From Nocardia brasiliensis ATCC 700358 (GTDB lineage: Bacteria; Actinomycetota; Actinomycetes; Mycobacteriales; Mycobacteriaceae), in NCBI RefSeq assembly GCF_000250675.2, contig NC_018681.1, positions 6,386,001 through 6,450,000 of the forward strand: a DNA stretch of 64,000 nt, in the 5' to 3' direction. The translations under genes and the position numbers were made by a program. The first letter of the stretch is position 1; each line of letters starts with the position of its first letter. Under the pieces are notes generated by a model. It made no database searches, was not told where the DNA came from, and saw only the letters and a program-made list of their open reading frames with translations. Shown in pieces: positions 7,623 to 16,330 of this stretch.

Positions 7623-9626
7623 TCACCCCTCCTGTAATGCAGCGAGCACCGCTTTGGCAGTCGCCAGGCCGATGCCGGGGACCTCGGTGATCTGCTCGAC
7701 GGTGGCCTCCTTGAGTTTTGCGACCGAACCGAAGTGGGTGACCAGCGCGGTGCGGCGCGCCGCGCCGAGGCCGGGCACCGAGTCCAATGCGGACGCGGTC
7801 ATCCGGCGCGACCGCTTGCTGCGATGGAACGTGATCGCGAAACGGTGCGCCTCGTCCCGGACGCGTTGCAGCAGGAACAGCGCCTCGCTGTTGCGCGGCA
7901 TGATCACCGGGTCGCTCTCCCCCGGCACCCACACCTCTTCCAATCGTTTGGCCAGGCCGATCACCGCGACATCGGTGATGCCCAATTCGTCGAGCACCTC
8001 GGCGGCGGCCGCGACCTGGGGGGCGCCGCCGTCGACGACGTACAGGTTCGGCGGGTAGGCGAACTTGCGCGGACGCCCGGTCTGCGGATCGATGCCCGGC
8101 CGGGCGTCGAGTTCGGCTGCGGCGTCCTCGGTGTCGGCCAGATCCTCGCTCGCCAGCAGTTCCCGTTCCTTCTGCAACTTGTAGAACCGTCGGCGAGTCA
8201 CCTCCCGGATGCTGCCCACGTCGTCGGAGCGGCCCTCCCCCGCGGCCTCCTTGATGGTGTAGTGGCGGTACTCGGATTTGCGCGCCAGACCGTCCTCGAA
8301 CACCACCAGCGAGGCCACCACGTCGGTGCCCTGCACATGGCTGATGTCGACGCATTCGATCCGCAGCGGGGCGCTGTCCAGCTCCAAGGCGTCCTGAATG
8401 GCTTGCAGCGCAGCCGATCTCGACGTCAGGTCGCCCGCGCGCTTGAGCTTGTGCTGCTGCAGCGCTTCCATCGCGTTGCGCTGCACGGTCTCCGCGAGCG
8501 CCTTCTTGTCGCCGCGCTGCGGCACCCGCAACTGCACGGCCGAGCCGCGCAGGTCGGACAGCCACTCCTGGACCTGCTCGGCATCCCCGGGCAGCTCGGG
8601 GACAAGCACCTCCCGCGGCACCACGGTCGCAGGCTGCTCCCCCGCACCGAACTCGGCGACCGCCACCTGCTCGCCATAGAACTGGGTGAGGAACTGCTCG
8701 ACCAGCACTGCCATCTCACTGCCGGTTTCCGGCGCGTCGATGGCATCGCCGGATTTGTCGACCACCCAGCCGCGCTGGCCGCGCACCCGGCCGTCCCGGA
8801 CATGGAAGATCTGCACCGCGGCTTCCAATTCGTCGGTGGCGAAGGCGATCACGTCGGCGTCGGTGCCGGTGCCCAGCACCACCGCCTGCTTCTCCAGCGC
8901 CCGGCGCAGCGCCTGCACGTCGTCACGCAGCCGCGCGGCGTTCTCGAAATCGAGGTCCTCGGCCGCGTCCTGCATGCGCCGTTCCAGTTGACGCACCATG
9001 CGGTCGGTACGGCCGGCCAGGAAGTCGCAGAAGTCCTCCACGATCCGGCGATGCTCGTCGGCACTGACCCGGCCGATACACGGCGCCGAGCACTTGTCGA
9101 TATACCCGAGCAGGCAGGGCCGGCCGATCTGGCTGTGCCGTTTGAACACCCCGTTGGAGCAGGTCCGCGCGGGAAAGACGCGCAGCAGCAGGTCCAGCGT
9201 TTCCCGGATCGCCCAGGCATGCGCGTACGGGCCGAAGTAGCGCACCCCCTTCTTTCGCGCGCCGCGATAGACGAACAGCCGGGGGAACTCCTCGTTCAAC
9301 GTGACCGCGAGCACCGGATACGACTTGTCGTCCCGGTAGCGGACGTTGAACCGCGGATCGAACTCCTTGATCCAGTTGTATTCGAGTTGCAGCGCCTCCA
9401 CCTCGGTGGAGACGACCGTCCATTCGACGCCCGCCGCGGTGGTGACCATCTGCTTCGTGCGCGGGTGCAGCGACGCCACATCGGCGAAGTACGAGTTCAA
9501 CCGGCTGCGCAGGCTCTTCGCCTTACCGACGTAGATGACCTGTCGATGCGCGTCCCGGAACTTGTACACCCCTGGTTCGACGGGAATCGTGCCCGGCTTG
9601 GGCCGGTACGTCGCTGGATCTGCCAC
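7623..9626 (-). CDS. uvrC: UvrABC excinuclease subunit C
   Basis: UvrC makes both incisions around lesions in nucleotide excision repair, acting after UvrA/UvrB. The 667-aa protein shows the GIY-YIG nuclease domain (GVYKF and VIYVGKAKSLRSR, residues ~19-45), a Cys cluster (CSNG, CLLGYIDKCSAPC), a UVR motif region near 205-240, the UvrC RNase-H-like homology domain (IECVDISHVQGTDVVASLVV) and C-terminal helix-hairpin-helix repeats (SVPGLGAARR, EVPGIGLATAKAV). GTG at 9626 has a TAGGCT -10 box only 6 nt upstream, so the mRNA is probably leaderless. A 175-bp gap separates it from rapZ. Confidence 0.96.
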   Translation of the reverse strand: MADPATYRPKPGTIPVEPGVYKFRDAHRQVIYVGKAKSLRSRLNSYFADVASLHPRTKQMVTTAAGVEWTVVSTEVEALQLEYNWIKEFDPRFNVRYRDDKSYPVLAVTLNEEFPRLFVYRGARKKGVRYFGPYAHAWAIRETLDLLLRVFPARTCSNGVFKRHSQIGRPCLLGYIDKCSAPCIGRVSADEHRRIVEDFCDFLAGRTDRMVRQLERRMQDAAEDLDFENAARLRDDVQALRRALEKQAVVLGTGTDADVIAFATDELEAAVQIFHVRDGRVRGQRGWVVDKSGDAIDAPETGSEMAVLVEQFLTQFYGEQVAVAEFGAGEQPATVVPREVLVPELPGDAEQVQEWLSDLRGSAVQLRVPQRGDKKALAETVQRNAMEALQQHKLKRAGDLTSRSAALQAIQDALELDSAPLRIECVDISHVQGTDVVASLVVFEDGLARKSEYRHYTIKEAAGEGRSDDVGSIREVTRRRFYKLQKERELLASEDLADTEDAAAELDARPGIDPQTGRPRKFAYPPNLYVVDGGAPQVAAAAEVLDELGITDVAVIGLAKRLEEVWVPGESDPVIMPRNSEALFLLQRVRDEAHRFAITFHRSKRSRRMTASALDSVPGLGAARRTALVTHFGSVAKLKEATVEQITEVPGIGLATAKAVLAALQEG

Positions 9627-9632
9627 CAGTCA

Positions 9633-9638
9633 AGCCTA
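9633..9638 (-). promoter_or_regulatory. Putative uvrC -10 box (leaderless)
   Basis: TAGGCT on the minus strand, 6 nt before the uvrC GTG. The same hexamer lies 7 nt before the HAD gene start at 10502. Confidence 0.45.
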
Positions 9639-9806
9639 GAGGGAGGCTACGACAGGTTCGCCGGGGTGCTCGGGTCCGTGGTGTGGCGCCGGACCGGAGC
9701 GCTCCGGTCGGTGTCGGTCACTCGAAACATCTTGCACCGCAGCGTGTATCGCAAACTACGGCCGGTAGACCACCGGTGCACGGTGGTGCGACTCCCGCCG
9801 CGGGGT

Positions 9807-10502
9807 TCACTGCCGACGGGCGACACCGTGCTGTGCGACCGCGTCGAGCAGACCGGAGCGGCGTTCGCTGGTGGGACTCGGCTCGACCAGCGCGAAGCGA
9901 CAGCCGATGGCGGTGGCGCCACCGTCGGCTTCGGCGCTGTCGCCGACCATCAGGGCGGCCTTCGGGTCGACGCCGAGTTTGTCGAGCGTGGCGGCGAAGA
10001 TGCGGGGTTGCGGCTTGATCGCGCCGATCTCGAAGGAAAGGGCGAACGCGTCGATGTAGCGATCCCAGCCGCGGGCGGTGAACGCCGGACGGATATCGAA
10101 CGCGATGTTGCTCACCACCGCCACCTGAATACCTTGGGCGGCAAGGGAAGTCAGCACCGCCTCGACGTCCGGGTACGGCGTCCACTCCAGCGGGTCGATC
10201 ATCCGGGCGTAGAGTTTGGCGGCTTGATCGTCGAACGGGACGCCCGACTTACGGAGCACCTCCAGGTAGGCCTTCCGATGCAGCTCCGGGTCGAGGTCAC
10301 GGTTGTCCCAGGCGTACTGGCCCTCCGCGTCGAACTCGACGATCTGGTGCACCGGCGCGGTCATCCGGCGCAGGATCTCGGTCTTCTCGTGGACATCGAA
10401 GGCCCGGCCGTCGGCAGCGACCAGATCATCACCCCATGATTGCTTCTCCTCCAGTCGAAACAAGGTCCCGGAATAGTCGAACAGCACCGCCTCGAGAGTC
10501 AC
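9807..10502 (-). CDS. HAD-superfamily hydrolase with DxS motif
   Basis: A 231-aa cytoplasmic HAD hydrolase. Motif I is FDYSGTLF, with nucleophile Asp8 but Ser at the +2 position where phosphatases usually carry the general acid/base Asp. Motif II is VAVVSNIAFD, motif III is around GAIKPQPRIF (Lys) and motif IV is MVGDSAEADGGA. The cap segment lies between residues ~18 and 95. The changed +2 residue suggests a dehalogenase-like, phosphonatase-like or slow phosphatase activity; the substrate cannot be read from sequence. GTG at 10502 follows a TAGGCT -10 box by 7 nt. It stands alone, divergent from ggt. Confidence 0.8.
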   Translation of the reverse strand: MTLEAVLFDYSGTLFRLEEKQSWGDDLVAADGRAFDVHEKTEILRRMTAPVHQIVEFDAEGQYAWDNRDLDPELHRKAYLEVLRKSGVPFDDQAAKLYARMIDPLEWTPYPDVEAVLTSLAAQGIQVAVVSNIAFDIRPAFTARGWDRYIDAFALSFEIGAIKPQPRIFAATLDKLGVDPKAALMVGDSAEADGGATAIGCRFALVEPSPTSERRSGLLDAVAQHGVARRQ

Positions 10503-10508
10503 GAAAAC

Positions 10509-10514
10509 AGCCTA
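10509..10514 (-). promoter_or_regulatory. Putative -10 box of the HAD gene (leaderless)
   Basis: TAGGCT on the minus strand, 7 nt before GTG 10502, with no Shine-Dalgarno between. Confidence 0.45.
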
Positions 10515-10628
10515 CCGACGGGTTGGTGCGGGCTGCGGTCGTCGCAGGCCGCGGGCACCGGGCCGGACGCCGCGAATGTCCGTTGCGTCCGGGTGATCAA
10601 ACACTCCCGAGGTGCCGGTGCCGACGGT

Positions 10629-10634
10629 TAGAGT
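10629..10634 (+). promoter_or_regulatory. Putative ggt -10 box (leaderless)
   Basis: TAGAGT ends 6 nt before the ggt ATG at 10641; no Shine-Dalgarno is visible. Confidence 0.4.
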
Positions 10635-10640
10635 CCCTGC

Positions 10641-12605
10641 ATGAGTCGCACGCGAGGAACCTGGACCAGCGTGGTGGCGGCAATACTGCTCGTCGCCGGA
10701 ATGGCCACCGCTTGTTCGTCCGATGACACGGACAAGGCCGCCGACGTCTGCGCGACGACGCCGAACGGGACGCTGGTCGCGGCGTCGCCGACCGGGCCGA
10801 CGGGCAGCAAGGACATCAGCACCAATCCGGAGTTGTCCACCGGCTACCGGTCCGGGATGGTGGCCGCCCGCACCAAAACCTTCGCCGTGGCGACCGCGAA
10901 CACCTTGGCCAGCAAGGCCGCATGCGAGGTCCTGCGCGACGGCGGCACCGCAGCGGACGCGCTGATCACCGCGCAGACCATGCTCGGCCTGGTGGAACCC
11001 CAGTCGTCCGGCATCGGCGGCGGCGCGTTCCTGATGTACTACGACGCGGCGAGCAAGTCCGTGGAGGCCTACGACGGACGCGAGGTCGCGCCCGCCGCCG
11101 CCACCGAGAACTATCTGCGCTGGGTCAGCGACACCGACCGCACCGAACCCAAGCCGAACACGCGCGCCAGCGGCCGCTCCATCGGCGTACCCGGCGTACT
11201 CCGGATGCTGGAGATGGTGCATCGCGAGCACGGCAAAACCGGGTGGCGCGAATTGTTCGATCCGGCAATCGGACTCGCGGATCGCGGCTTCTCGATCAGC
11301 CCCAGGCTCGCCGCCCAGGTCGCCGAACAGTCGAAGAACCTCGCCCTGGACGAGGCCGCGAAGGCCTACTTCCTCAACCCCGACGGCACCCCCAAACCGG
11401 CCGACACGCTGCTCACCAACCCCGCGATGGCGAAGACACTGGGCGCCATCGCGTCCGAAGGCGCGCAGGCCTTCTATACCGGCGCCATCGCGCAGGACAT
11501 CGCCGCCGCCGCCACCTCGACCAGCGGCGGCCGCACGCCCAGCCTGATCACCACCGCCGACCTGGCCGGGTACCAGGCGAAGAAGCGCACGGCCCTGTGC
11601 ACCGACTACCGCAACCATCAGATCTGCGGCATGCCGAACCCGTCGTCCGGCGGCAGCACCGTCGCCGCCACCCTCGGCATCCTGGAGAACTTCGACCTCG
11701 CCGCCCTGCCCCCGGACAACCTCGGCTCGGGCTCCGACACCGCCCGCAACGGCGGCAAGCCGAAGGCCGAAGCGGTGCACCTCATCGCCGAAGCCGAGCG
11801 GCTCGCCTACGCCGACCGCAACAAGTACGTCGCGGACACCGATTTCGTTCCGCTGCCCGGCAATTCGCTGCAGACCCTGCTCAACAAGGACTACCTGAAG
11901 CAGCGCTCCGCCCTGATCGACCGCAACCGCAGCATGGGCACCGCCCAGCCCGGCGACTTCGGGCCCGTCCCGCTCGGCGTCGGCCCGCAACCGCCGGAAC
12001 ACGGCACCAGCCATATCTCCGTCGTCGACCAGTACGGCAACGCGGCCGCCATGACCACCACGGTGGAATCCGAATTCGGCTCCTTCCACCTCGTCGACGG
12101 ATTCGTGCTGAACAACCAGCTCACCGACTTCTCGGCGGACCCGCTGGGCACCGACGGCGCCCCGGTCGCCAACCGGCTGCAGCCCAACAAGCGCCCGCGC
12201 AGCTCGATGAGCCCCACCCTGGTCTTCGACAAGGCGCCCGACGGCGCCCGCGGCAACCTCACCCATGTCGCCGGCTCCCCCGGCGGCTCGGTGATCATCC
12301 AGTTCGTCGTGAAAACCCTTGTCGGCATGCTCGATTGGGGCCTCGACCCGCAACAGGCCGTCTCCGCCCTGTCCTTCGGCGCAGGCAACTCCCCCGCCAC
12401 CGGCGTCGGCGGCGAACACCCGAGCATCAACACCGCCGACAACGGCGACCACGACGCCCTCGTCCTGCGCCTACGCGAACTAGGCCACCAGGTCTCCGTC
12501 GCCCCCCAATCCAGCGGCCTCAGCGCCCTCACCCGCGACGGCACCGCCTGGGTCGGCGGCGCCGACCCCCGACGCGAAGGAGCCGTACTCGGCGACAACC
12601 GCTGA
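10641..12605 (+). CDS. ggt: Gamma-glutamyltransferase, probable lipoprotein
   Basis: Extracytoplasmic gamma-glutamyltranspeptidase that cleaves or transfers gamma-glutamyl groups from glutathione-like substrates. The 654-aa precursor starts with a positively charged and hydrophobic signal sequence ending in GMATACSS, so Cys25 is a likely lipidation site, though Ala at -3 is not the ideal lipobox residue. The large subunit has GIGGGAFLMYYD (near 125). Autocleavage is expected before Thr456 in GTSHISVVD, which would become the N-terminal nucleophile of the small subunit; SPGGSVI, the oxyanion region, follows. Actinobacteria with mycothiol lack glutathione, so the natural substrate may differ. 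It is monocistronic, apparently leaderless and convergent with a GNAT gene. Confidence 0.93.
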   Translation: MSRTRGTWTSVVAAILLVAGMATACSSDDTDKAADVCATTPNGTLVAASPTGPTGSKDISTNPELSTGYRSGMVAARTKTFAVATANTLASKAACEVLRDGGTAADALITAQTMLGLVEPQSSGIGGGAFLMYYDAASKSVEAYDGREVAPAAATENYLRWVSDTDRTEPKPNTRASGRSIGVPGVLRMLEMVHREHGKTGWRELFDPAIGLADRGFSISPRLAAQVAEQSKNLALDEAAKAYFLNPDGTPKPADTLLTNPAMAKTLGAIASEGAQAFYTGAIAQDIAAAATSTSGGRTPSLITTADLAGYQAKKRTALCTDYRNHQICGMPNPSSGGSTVAATLGILENFDLAALPPDNLGSGSDTARNGGKPKAEAVHLIAEAERLAYADRNKYVADTDFVPLPGNSLQTLLNKDYLKQRSALIDRNRSMGTAQPGDFGPVPLGVGPQPPEHGTSHISVVDQYGNAAAMTTTVESEFGSFHLVDGFVLNNQLTDFSADPLGTDGAPVANRLQPNKRPRSSMSPTLVFDKAPDGARGNLTHVAGSPGGSVIIQFVVKTLVGMLDWGLDPQQAVSALSFGAGNSPATGVGGEHPSINTADNGDHDALVLRLRELGHQVSVAPQSSGLSALTRDGTAWVGGADPRREGAVLGDNR

Positions 12606-12666
12606 GCGATAGGCGCCCGCTGAACTATGTGCGACAAGCCCTGGAAGTGATGCGTATTTCGGGGGT

Positions 12667-13206
12667 TCAGCGCGCCAAGCGCATGGGGTAGAGGACGGGG
12701 CCGTGGTCGAGGGGGAGTTCGGGCTCGGGGTGGAAGCCGAAGCGGTCGTAGAAGGGCATGGTGGTCTTGGCGTTCGCGATCAGGAAGCAGGGTTGGGTCG
12801 AGGTCGCCAAGCGCTGTTCCAGGAGAGAGGTCGCGAAACCTTTGCGTTGCGCATCGGGCCGGGTGCCGACGGCAGCCAGGTAGAGATGCGGGGTCGCGGG
12901 CCGCGCCTCCTCCATCCGATGCGAAACCACGAGCGCGCGCGGCAGACTGCTCCGCAACGCCCGAACCAGCGTGAAATGCTTGGCAATCGGGGAGATCACC
13001 CCGACGGGCTCCCACAGCGCGACACTCACGACGTTCCGCTCCTCGTCGAGCGCGAGATCGACCATGCCGGTCTCCGCCCGAGCCGCAATACGCGCTTCCC
13101 AGAACAGCGGCAAAGCCTTCCGCCGCCGCTCCGCATTCGGCCAGAAGTACGTCATCAGCGGATCGTCGGCGTACGCCTCGGCCAGCACAACCGCACCCAA
13201 CTCCAT
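12667..13206 (-). CDS. GNAT family N-acetyltransferase
   Basis: A single-domain GNAT acetyltransferase of 179 aa. The acetyl-CoA loop is recognisable at LYLAAVGTRPDAQRKGFATS (about residues 108-127; QRKGFA fits Q/RxxGxA). It is followed by the C-terminal strands ending in MPFYDRFGFHPEPE. The start ATG follows the -10 box TAGCCT by 6 nt, so the transcript is probably leaderless. No operon partners; it is convergent with ggt with 61 bp between the stops. The substrate cannot be predicted from the sequence. Confidence 0.85.
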   Translation of the reverse strand: MELGAVVLAEAYADDPLMTYFWPNAERRRKALPLFWEARIAARAETGMVDLALDEERNVVSVALWEPVGVISPIAKHFTLVRALRSSLPRALVVSHRMEEARPATPHLYLAAVGTRPDAQRKGFATSLLEQRLATSTQPCFLIANAKTTMPFYDRFGFHPEPELPLDHGPVLYPMRLAR

Positions 13207-13355
13207 AGCGTGAGGCTATCGAATGCGTCGTCATGTGAGATGGATGTGGTTCTGTCCCAGCGTGGTCAACCTGGCTGTGGTGCCGCGCTCGAGCGGTCCC
13301 TCGACGAGGTTCTCGAGCGGGGTGCCGCTGCGCCTCGGCGTGACCGCCGCAAACG

Positions 13356-13376
13356 CTGTGAGGCAGGGGCTCACAG
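13356..13376. repeat. Inverted repeat CTGTGAG-N7-CTCACAG
   Basis: Perfect 7-bp arms at 13356-13362 and 13370-13376. The half-site recurs in the larger dyad at 13474-13537. Confidence 0.6.
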
Positions 13377-13473
13377 GGGGCGACCTTGTCGATGAGAGAG
13401 CGGCAACGGATCGAGTTGCCTTCCACATTGCAGGCGCGTTCCACGGGCATGCGCTACATGCCGGACGAGCCAC

Positions 13474-13537
13474 TCACAGACCTTCCACACGGTTCACAGC
13501 AGCTATAGCCCCTGTGAACCGAACGAAACCTCTGTGA
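13474..13537. repeat. Nested symmetrical inverted repeat
   Basis: Inner perfect arms GGTTCACAG (13491-13499) and CTGTGAACC (13512-13520), and outer perfect arms TCACAGA (13474-13480) and TCTGTGA (13531-13537), share exactly the same centre at 13505.5. It could be a multi-site operator or a cruciform-forming element. Confidence 0.65.
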
Positions 13538-13758
13538 CCCCCAACCTATCTGTCGCTTGGTCCAGACCCGCCCGAACTGATCGAAGCCCTCGGCGCAGCG
13601 CGCGGATGGTCGCGCTGTACAGCGGGACTACCAGCCGACCAACATCGACGACTCCGTCACGAAGGGTCGAGCCCGACCCATTCCTCGGGCGGCCCCTGAG
13701 CGGGCAGTTCGCCGACGGCGTCCTTGGCACCACGTCGCGACGAGGACTAACGGCGGGG

Positions 13759-14253
13759 CTACTTTTCAGCGGTGTACTTTGCGCCGAGTTCGCGGAGTTT
13801 GTCCATGGCGGTGGCGGCGTGGGCTTTGTCGTTGGAGCGGATGGCCAGGAGGGGGACGTAGTCGTCGTTGACGAGTTCGAGGCGGGCCCAGGATTTGCGG
13901 TCGGGGAAGGCGACGCCGCGGACGGTGTCCCAGGGGAATTCGTTGTCGCCCAGCACATTTCGAACGACGACGCCGCGCGGGCCGACACGGACCCGGGGCC
14001 TGGTGAGCATGAGGACGCCGCCGGCGATGAGCAGGCCGATACCGATCATGGCGATCTGGTCGGCCACCCGGAAGTTCACGCCGGTCGAGCCGGAGCGCAG
14101 CCAAATGCCGCCGACGAGGAAGGCCGCGGCGATCAGGGTGGCGACGATCCACGCGGTACGCACCGCACGCCGCGGTCGCACCTCGAAGTCCCACTCGGGC
14201 GACTCGGCTTGCGCCGCTTCGGCGTTCCTCCGGAAAATGCGCACCACCGGCAT
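13759..14253 (-). CDS. PH-domain membrane protein (Rv1417-like)
   Basis: A 164-aa membrane protein with two hydrophobic segments (about residues 33-51 and 66-84) followed by a C-terminal bacterial PH-like domain (RVRVGPRGVVVRNVLGDNEF, then VRGVAFPDRKSWARLEL). By position directly after ribH it corresponds to M. tuberculosis Rv1417. The cytosolic PH-like domain suggests a scaffold role, but the function is unknown. A 190-bp gap with a 9-bp tandem repeat separates it from ribH, so it may have its own promoter. Confidence 0.8.
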   Translation of the reverse strand: MPVVRIFRRNAEAAQAESPEWDFEVRPRRAVRTAWIVATLIAAAFLVGGIWLRSGSTGVNFRVADQIAMIGIGLLIAGGVLMLTRPRVRVGPRGVVVRNVLGDNEFPWDTVRGVAFPDRKSWARLELVNDDYVPLLAIRSNDKAHAATAMDKLRELGAKYTAEK

Positions 14254-14387
14254 CGCTATCTACACCCCTGCACTGGAGCCGACCGCCCAAGGTCGACAAA
14301 GGACGAGTGAATCGCCGTGGCGGACATCGGATTACACTGCCCCAGCCGCGACGACCTAGCTCGACGACGGCTAACAGAATCCCGCCG

Positions 14388-14441
14388 CACCGAGGGCACC
14401 GAGCCCACCGAGCCCACCGAGCCCACCGAGCCCACCGAGCG
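14388..14441. repeat. 9-bp tandem repeat, six copies
   Basis: Units of CACCGAGCC (the first unit ends GGG, the last ends CG) run without interruption to 2 nt before the ribH stop codon. The copy number is likely to vary between strains. Confidence 0.9.
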
Positions 14442-14443
14442 CA

Positions 14444-14923
14444 TTATGCCGACTGGCGCAGGGCGCGCAGGGTGAGGGCGGCGTCGAGGGCCGCGGCACA
14501 AGCCTGTTCGCCTTTGTTCTCGGCGGAACCGGGGAGCCCGGCGCGGTCGAGCGCCTGCTCCTCGTTGTTGGTGGTGAGCACACCGTTCGCGACGGGGGTG
14601 CCCGCGTCCAGCGACACCCGGGTGAGCCCGGCCGTCACCGCATCACACACATACTCGAAATGGGGTGTCCCACCCCGGATCACGACGCCGAGTGCGACCA
14701 CCGCGTCATGCGTGCGGGCCAGTTCCTGCGCCACCACCGGCAGCTCCATCGCGCCCGCGCAGCGCACCACCGTCACGTGCACCACGCCGGCTTCCTTGGC
14801 GACCTGTTCGGCATTCGCCACCAGGGTGTCGCAGATCGTGGTGTGCCAGCGCGACGCGACGATGCCCAGCTTGAGATCCTTGGCATCCGCGAGCGCGAAA
14901 GTCGGTACGCCGGTACCGCTCAT
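14444..14923 (-). CDS. ribH: 6,7-dimethyl-8-ribityllumazine synthase
   Basis: Condenses 5-amino-6-ribitylaminouracil with 3,4-dihydroxy-2-butanone 4-phosphate to lumazine in riboflavin synthesis, as an oligomeric shell. The 159-aa protein has the usual motifs: GIVASRWHTTI near residue 20, CAGAMELPVVAQ near 55, ALGVVIRGGTPHFEYV with the catalytic His near 88, and PVANGVLTTNNEEQA near 110. It follows ribBA by 21 nt and belongs to the ribE-ribBA-ribH cluster. Confidence 0.96.
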   Translation of the reverse strand: MSGTGVPTFALADAKDLKLGIVASRWHTTICDTLVANAEQVAKEAGVVHVTVVRCAGAMELPVVAQELARTHDAVVALGVVIRGGTPHFEYVCDAVTAGLTRVSLDAGTPVANGVLTTNNEEQALDRAGLPGSAENKGEQACAAALDAALTLRALRQSA

Positions 14924-14944
14924 CGATAGTGGCCTTTCCGTGGG

Positions 14945-16189
14945 TCAGCGGGCGGTTTCGCCCAGATCGATGTCGTCCAGCCCGATCAGGTCGTGGCCCA
15001 TGCGGTCTCGTTTGGTCCGCAGGTAGCGCAGGTTTTCGGCGTTGGCGCGCAACGGCATCGGTACGCGCTCGGTGATCCGCAGACCGTATCCGTCCAACCC
15101 GACGCGTTTGGCCGGGTTGTTGGTGAGTAGTCGCATGGAGCGAATCCCCAGGTCGACCAGGATCTGCGCGCCGGTGCCGTAGTCGCGGGCGTCGGCGGGC
15201 AGTCCGAGTTCCAGGTTCGCGTCGACCGTGTCGTGACCGGAGTCCTGCAGCTGGTAGGCCTGCAGCTTGTGCATCAGCCCGATGCCGCGACCTTCGTGAC
15301 CGCGCATGTACAGCACCACGCCGCGGCCTTCCTGGGCCACCATGTCCAGGGCGGCGTCCAGCTGCGGACCGCAGTCGCAGCGCAGCGAGCCGAACACGTC
15401 GCCGGTCAGGCATTCGGAGTGCACCCGGACCAGCACGTCGTCGCCGTCGGCGAGATCGCCGCGCACCAGCGCGACATGCTCGACCTCGTCGTAGATGCTC
15501 TGGTACCCGACGGCCATGAACTCACCGTGCGCGGTCGGGATGCGCGCTTCGGCGACCCGCACCACATGCTTTTCGTGCTTGCGCCGCCAGGCGATCATGT
15601 CGGCAATGGAGATCAGCGCGAGGTTGTGCTCGTCGGCGAAGACGCGCAACTCTTCGGTGCGGGCCATGTGGCCCTCGTCCTTCTGGCTGACGATCTCGCA
15701 GATCACGCCCGCGGGCCGCAGTCCGGCCATCCGGGACAGGTCGACCGCGGCTTCGGTGTGACCGGGGCGGCGCAGCACGCCACCGTCTTTCGCGCGCAGC
15801 GGCACCACGTGCCCCGGGCGGGTGAAGTCGTCGGCCTTGGTGTCGGCGGCGGCGAGCAGGCGCATGGTGTGCGCGCGGTCGGCGCCCGAGATACCGGTGG
15901 TGATGCCCTCCCGCGCATCGACCGCCACCGTGTAGGCGGTGCCGTGCTTGTCCTGGTTCATCGCGTACATCGGCGGCAGCCCGAGCCGATCGCAGTCGTC
16001 ACCCGTCAACGGCACACAGATGTAACCGGAGGTGTAGCGAATCATGAAGGCCACCAACTCCGGGGTGGCCTTCTCCGCCGCGAAGATGAGGTCGCCCTCG
16101 TTCTCACGGTCCTCGTCGTCGACGACGACGACCGCCTTACCGGCGGCGATGTCGGCGACTGCGCGCTCGATGGTGTCGAACCTGGTCAC
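14945..16189 (-). CDS. ribBA: Bifunctional DHBP synthase / GTP cyclohydrolase II
   Basis: Makes both precursors of riboflavin. The N-terminal half forms 3,4-dihydroxy-2-butanone 4-phosphate (VVVDDEDRENEGDLIFAA and RPGHVVPL, residues ~20-145). The C-terminal half opens GTP (residues ~205-400). The zinc cysteines are in SECLTGDVFGSLRCDCG, and MRGHEGRGIGL and LLTNNPAKRVGL are also present. The 414-aa length is full for the fused form. Its GTG start has only a weak upstream GGAG. It lies between ribE and ribH; a hairpin at 16244-16264 may tune read-through from ribE. Confidence 0.96.
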   Translation of the reverse strand: MTRFDTIERAVADIAAGKAVVVVDDEDRENEGDLIFAAEKATPELVAFMIRYTSGYICVPLTGDDCDRLGLPPMYAMNQDKHGTAYTVAVDAREGITTGISGADRAHTMRLLAAADTKADDFTRPGHVVPLRAKDGGVLRRPGHTEAAVDLSRMAGLRPAGVICEIVSQKDEGHMARTEELRVFADEHNLALISIADMIAWRRKHEKHVVRVAEARIPTAHGEFMAVGYQSIYDEVEHVALVRGDLADGDDVLVRVHSECLTGDVFGSLRCDCGPQLDAALDMVAQEGRGVVLYMRGHEGRGIGLMHKLQAYQLQDSGHDTVDANLELGLPADARDYGTGAQILVDLGIRSMRLLTNNPAKRVGLDGYGLRITERVPMPLRANAENLRYLRTKRDRMGHDLIGLDDIDLGETAR

Positions 16190-16243
16190 GTCTGTTGTGC
16201 TCCATCTCGAATTAGGTCCGCCCCCACACTACTGTGTCCGGCT

Positions 16244-16264
16244 CGCAGCGCCTGCGGCGCTGCG
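16244..16264 (-). terminator. Hairpin between ribE and ribBA
   Basis: A perfect 9-bp stem (CGCAGCGCC, TGC loop, complement) lies 66 nt after the ribE stop. It has no T-tract; partial terminator or attenuator are both possible. Confidence 0.45.
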
Positions 16265-16330
16265 CCTTCGCCTGCCTCGCGCGTGGTGGTCGTCTGCGGT
16301 GCGTGCGCCGCCGCACTGTTGTTTTCGCGT

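Larger units (their letters stand above)
13207..13758. other. Non-coding region with nested dyads
   Basis: 552 bp without a recognisable gene. The right half may include the degraded end of an older gene, but no family match is visible. It contains a cluster of CTGTGA/TCACAG inverted repeats (13356-13376 and 13474-13537). Confidence 0.55.

Noticed and set aside
7734..10439. Very long open frame antisense to uvrC and the HAD gene
   Set aside because: It is a high-GC shadow frame; its translation is His/Gln/Arg-rich without domain features, while the opposite strand encodes intact UvrC.
13356..13376. CRP-type binding site (TGTGA-N-TCACA)
   Set aside because: The spacing between half-sites is 9 rather than 6 nt, and the neighbouring dyads have the opposite half-site order.
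13207..13758. Transposase or DUF397-type gene remnant
   Set aside because: Several short frames were read on both strands and none showed a convincing family motif.
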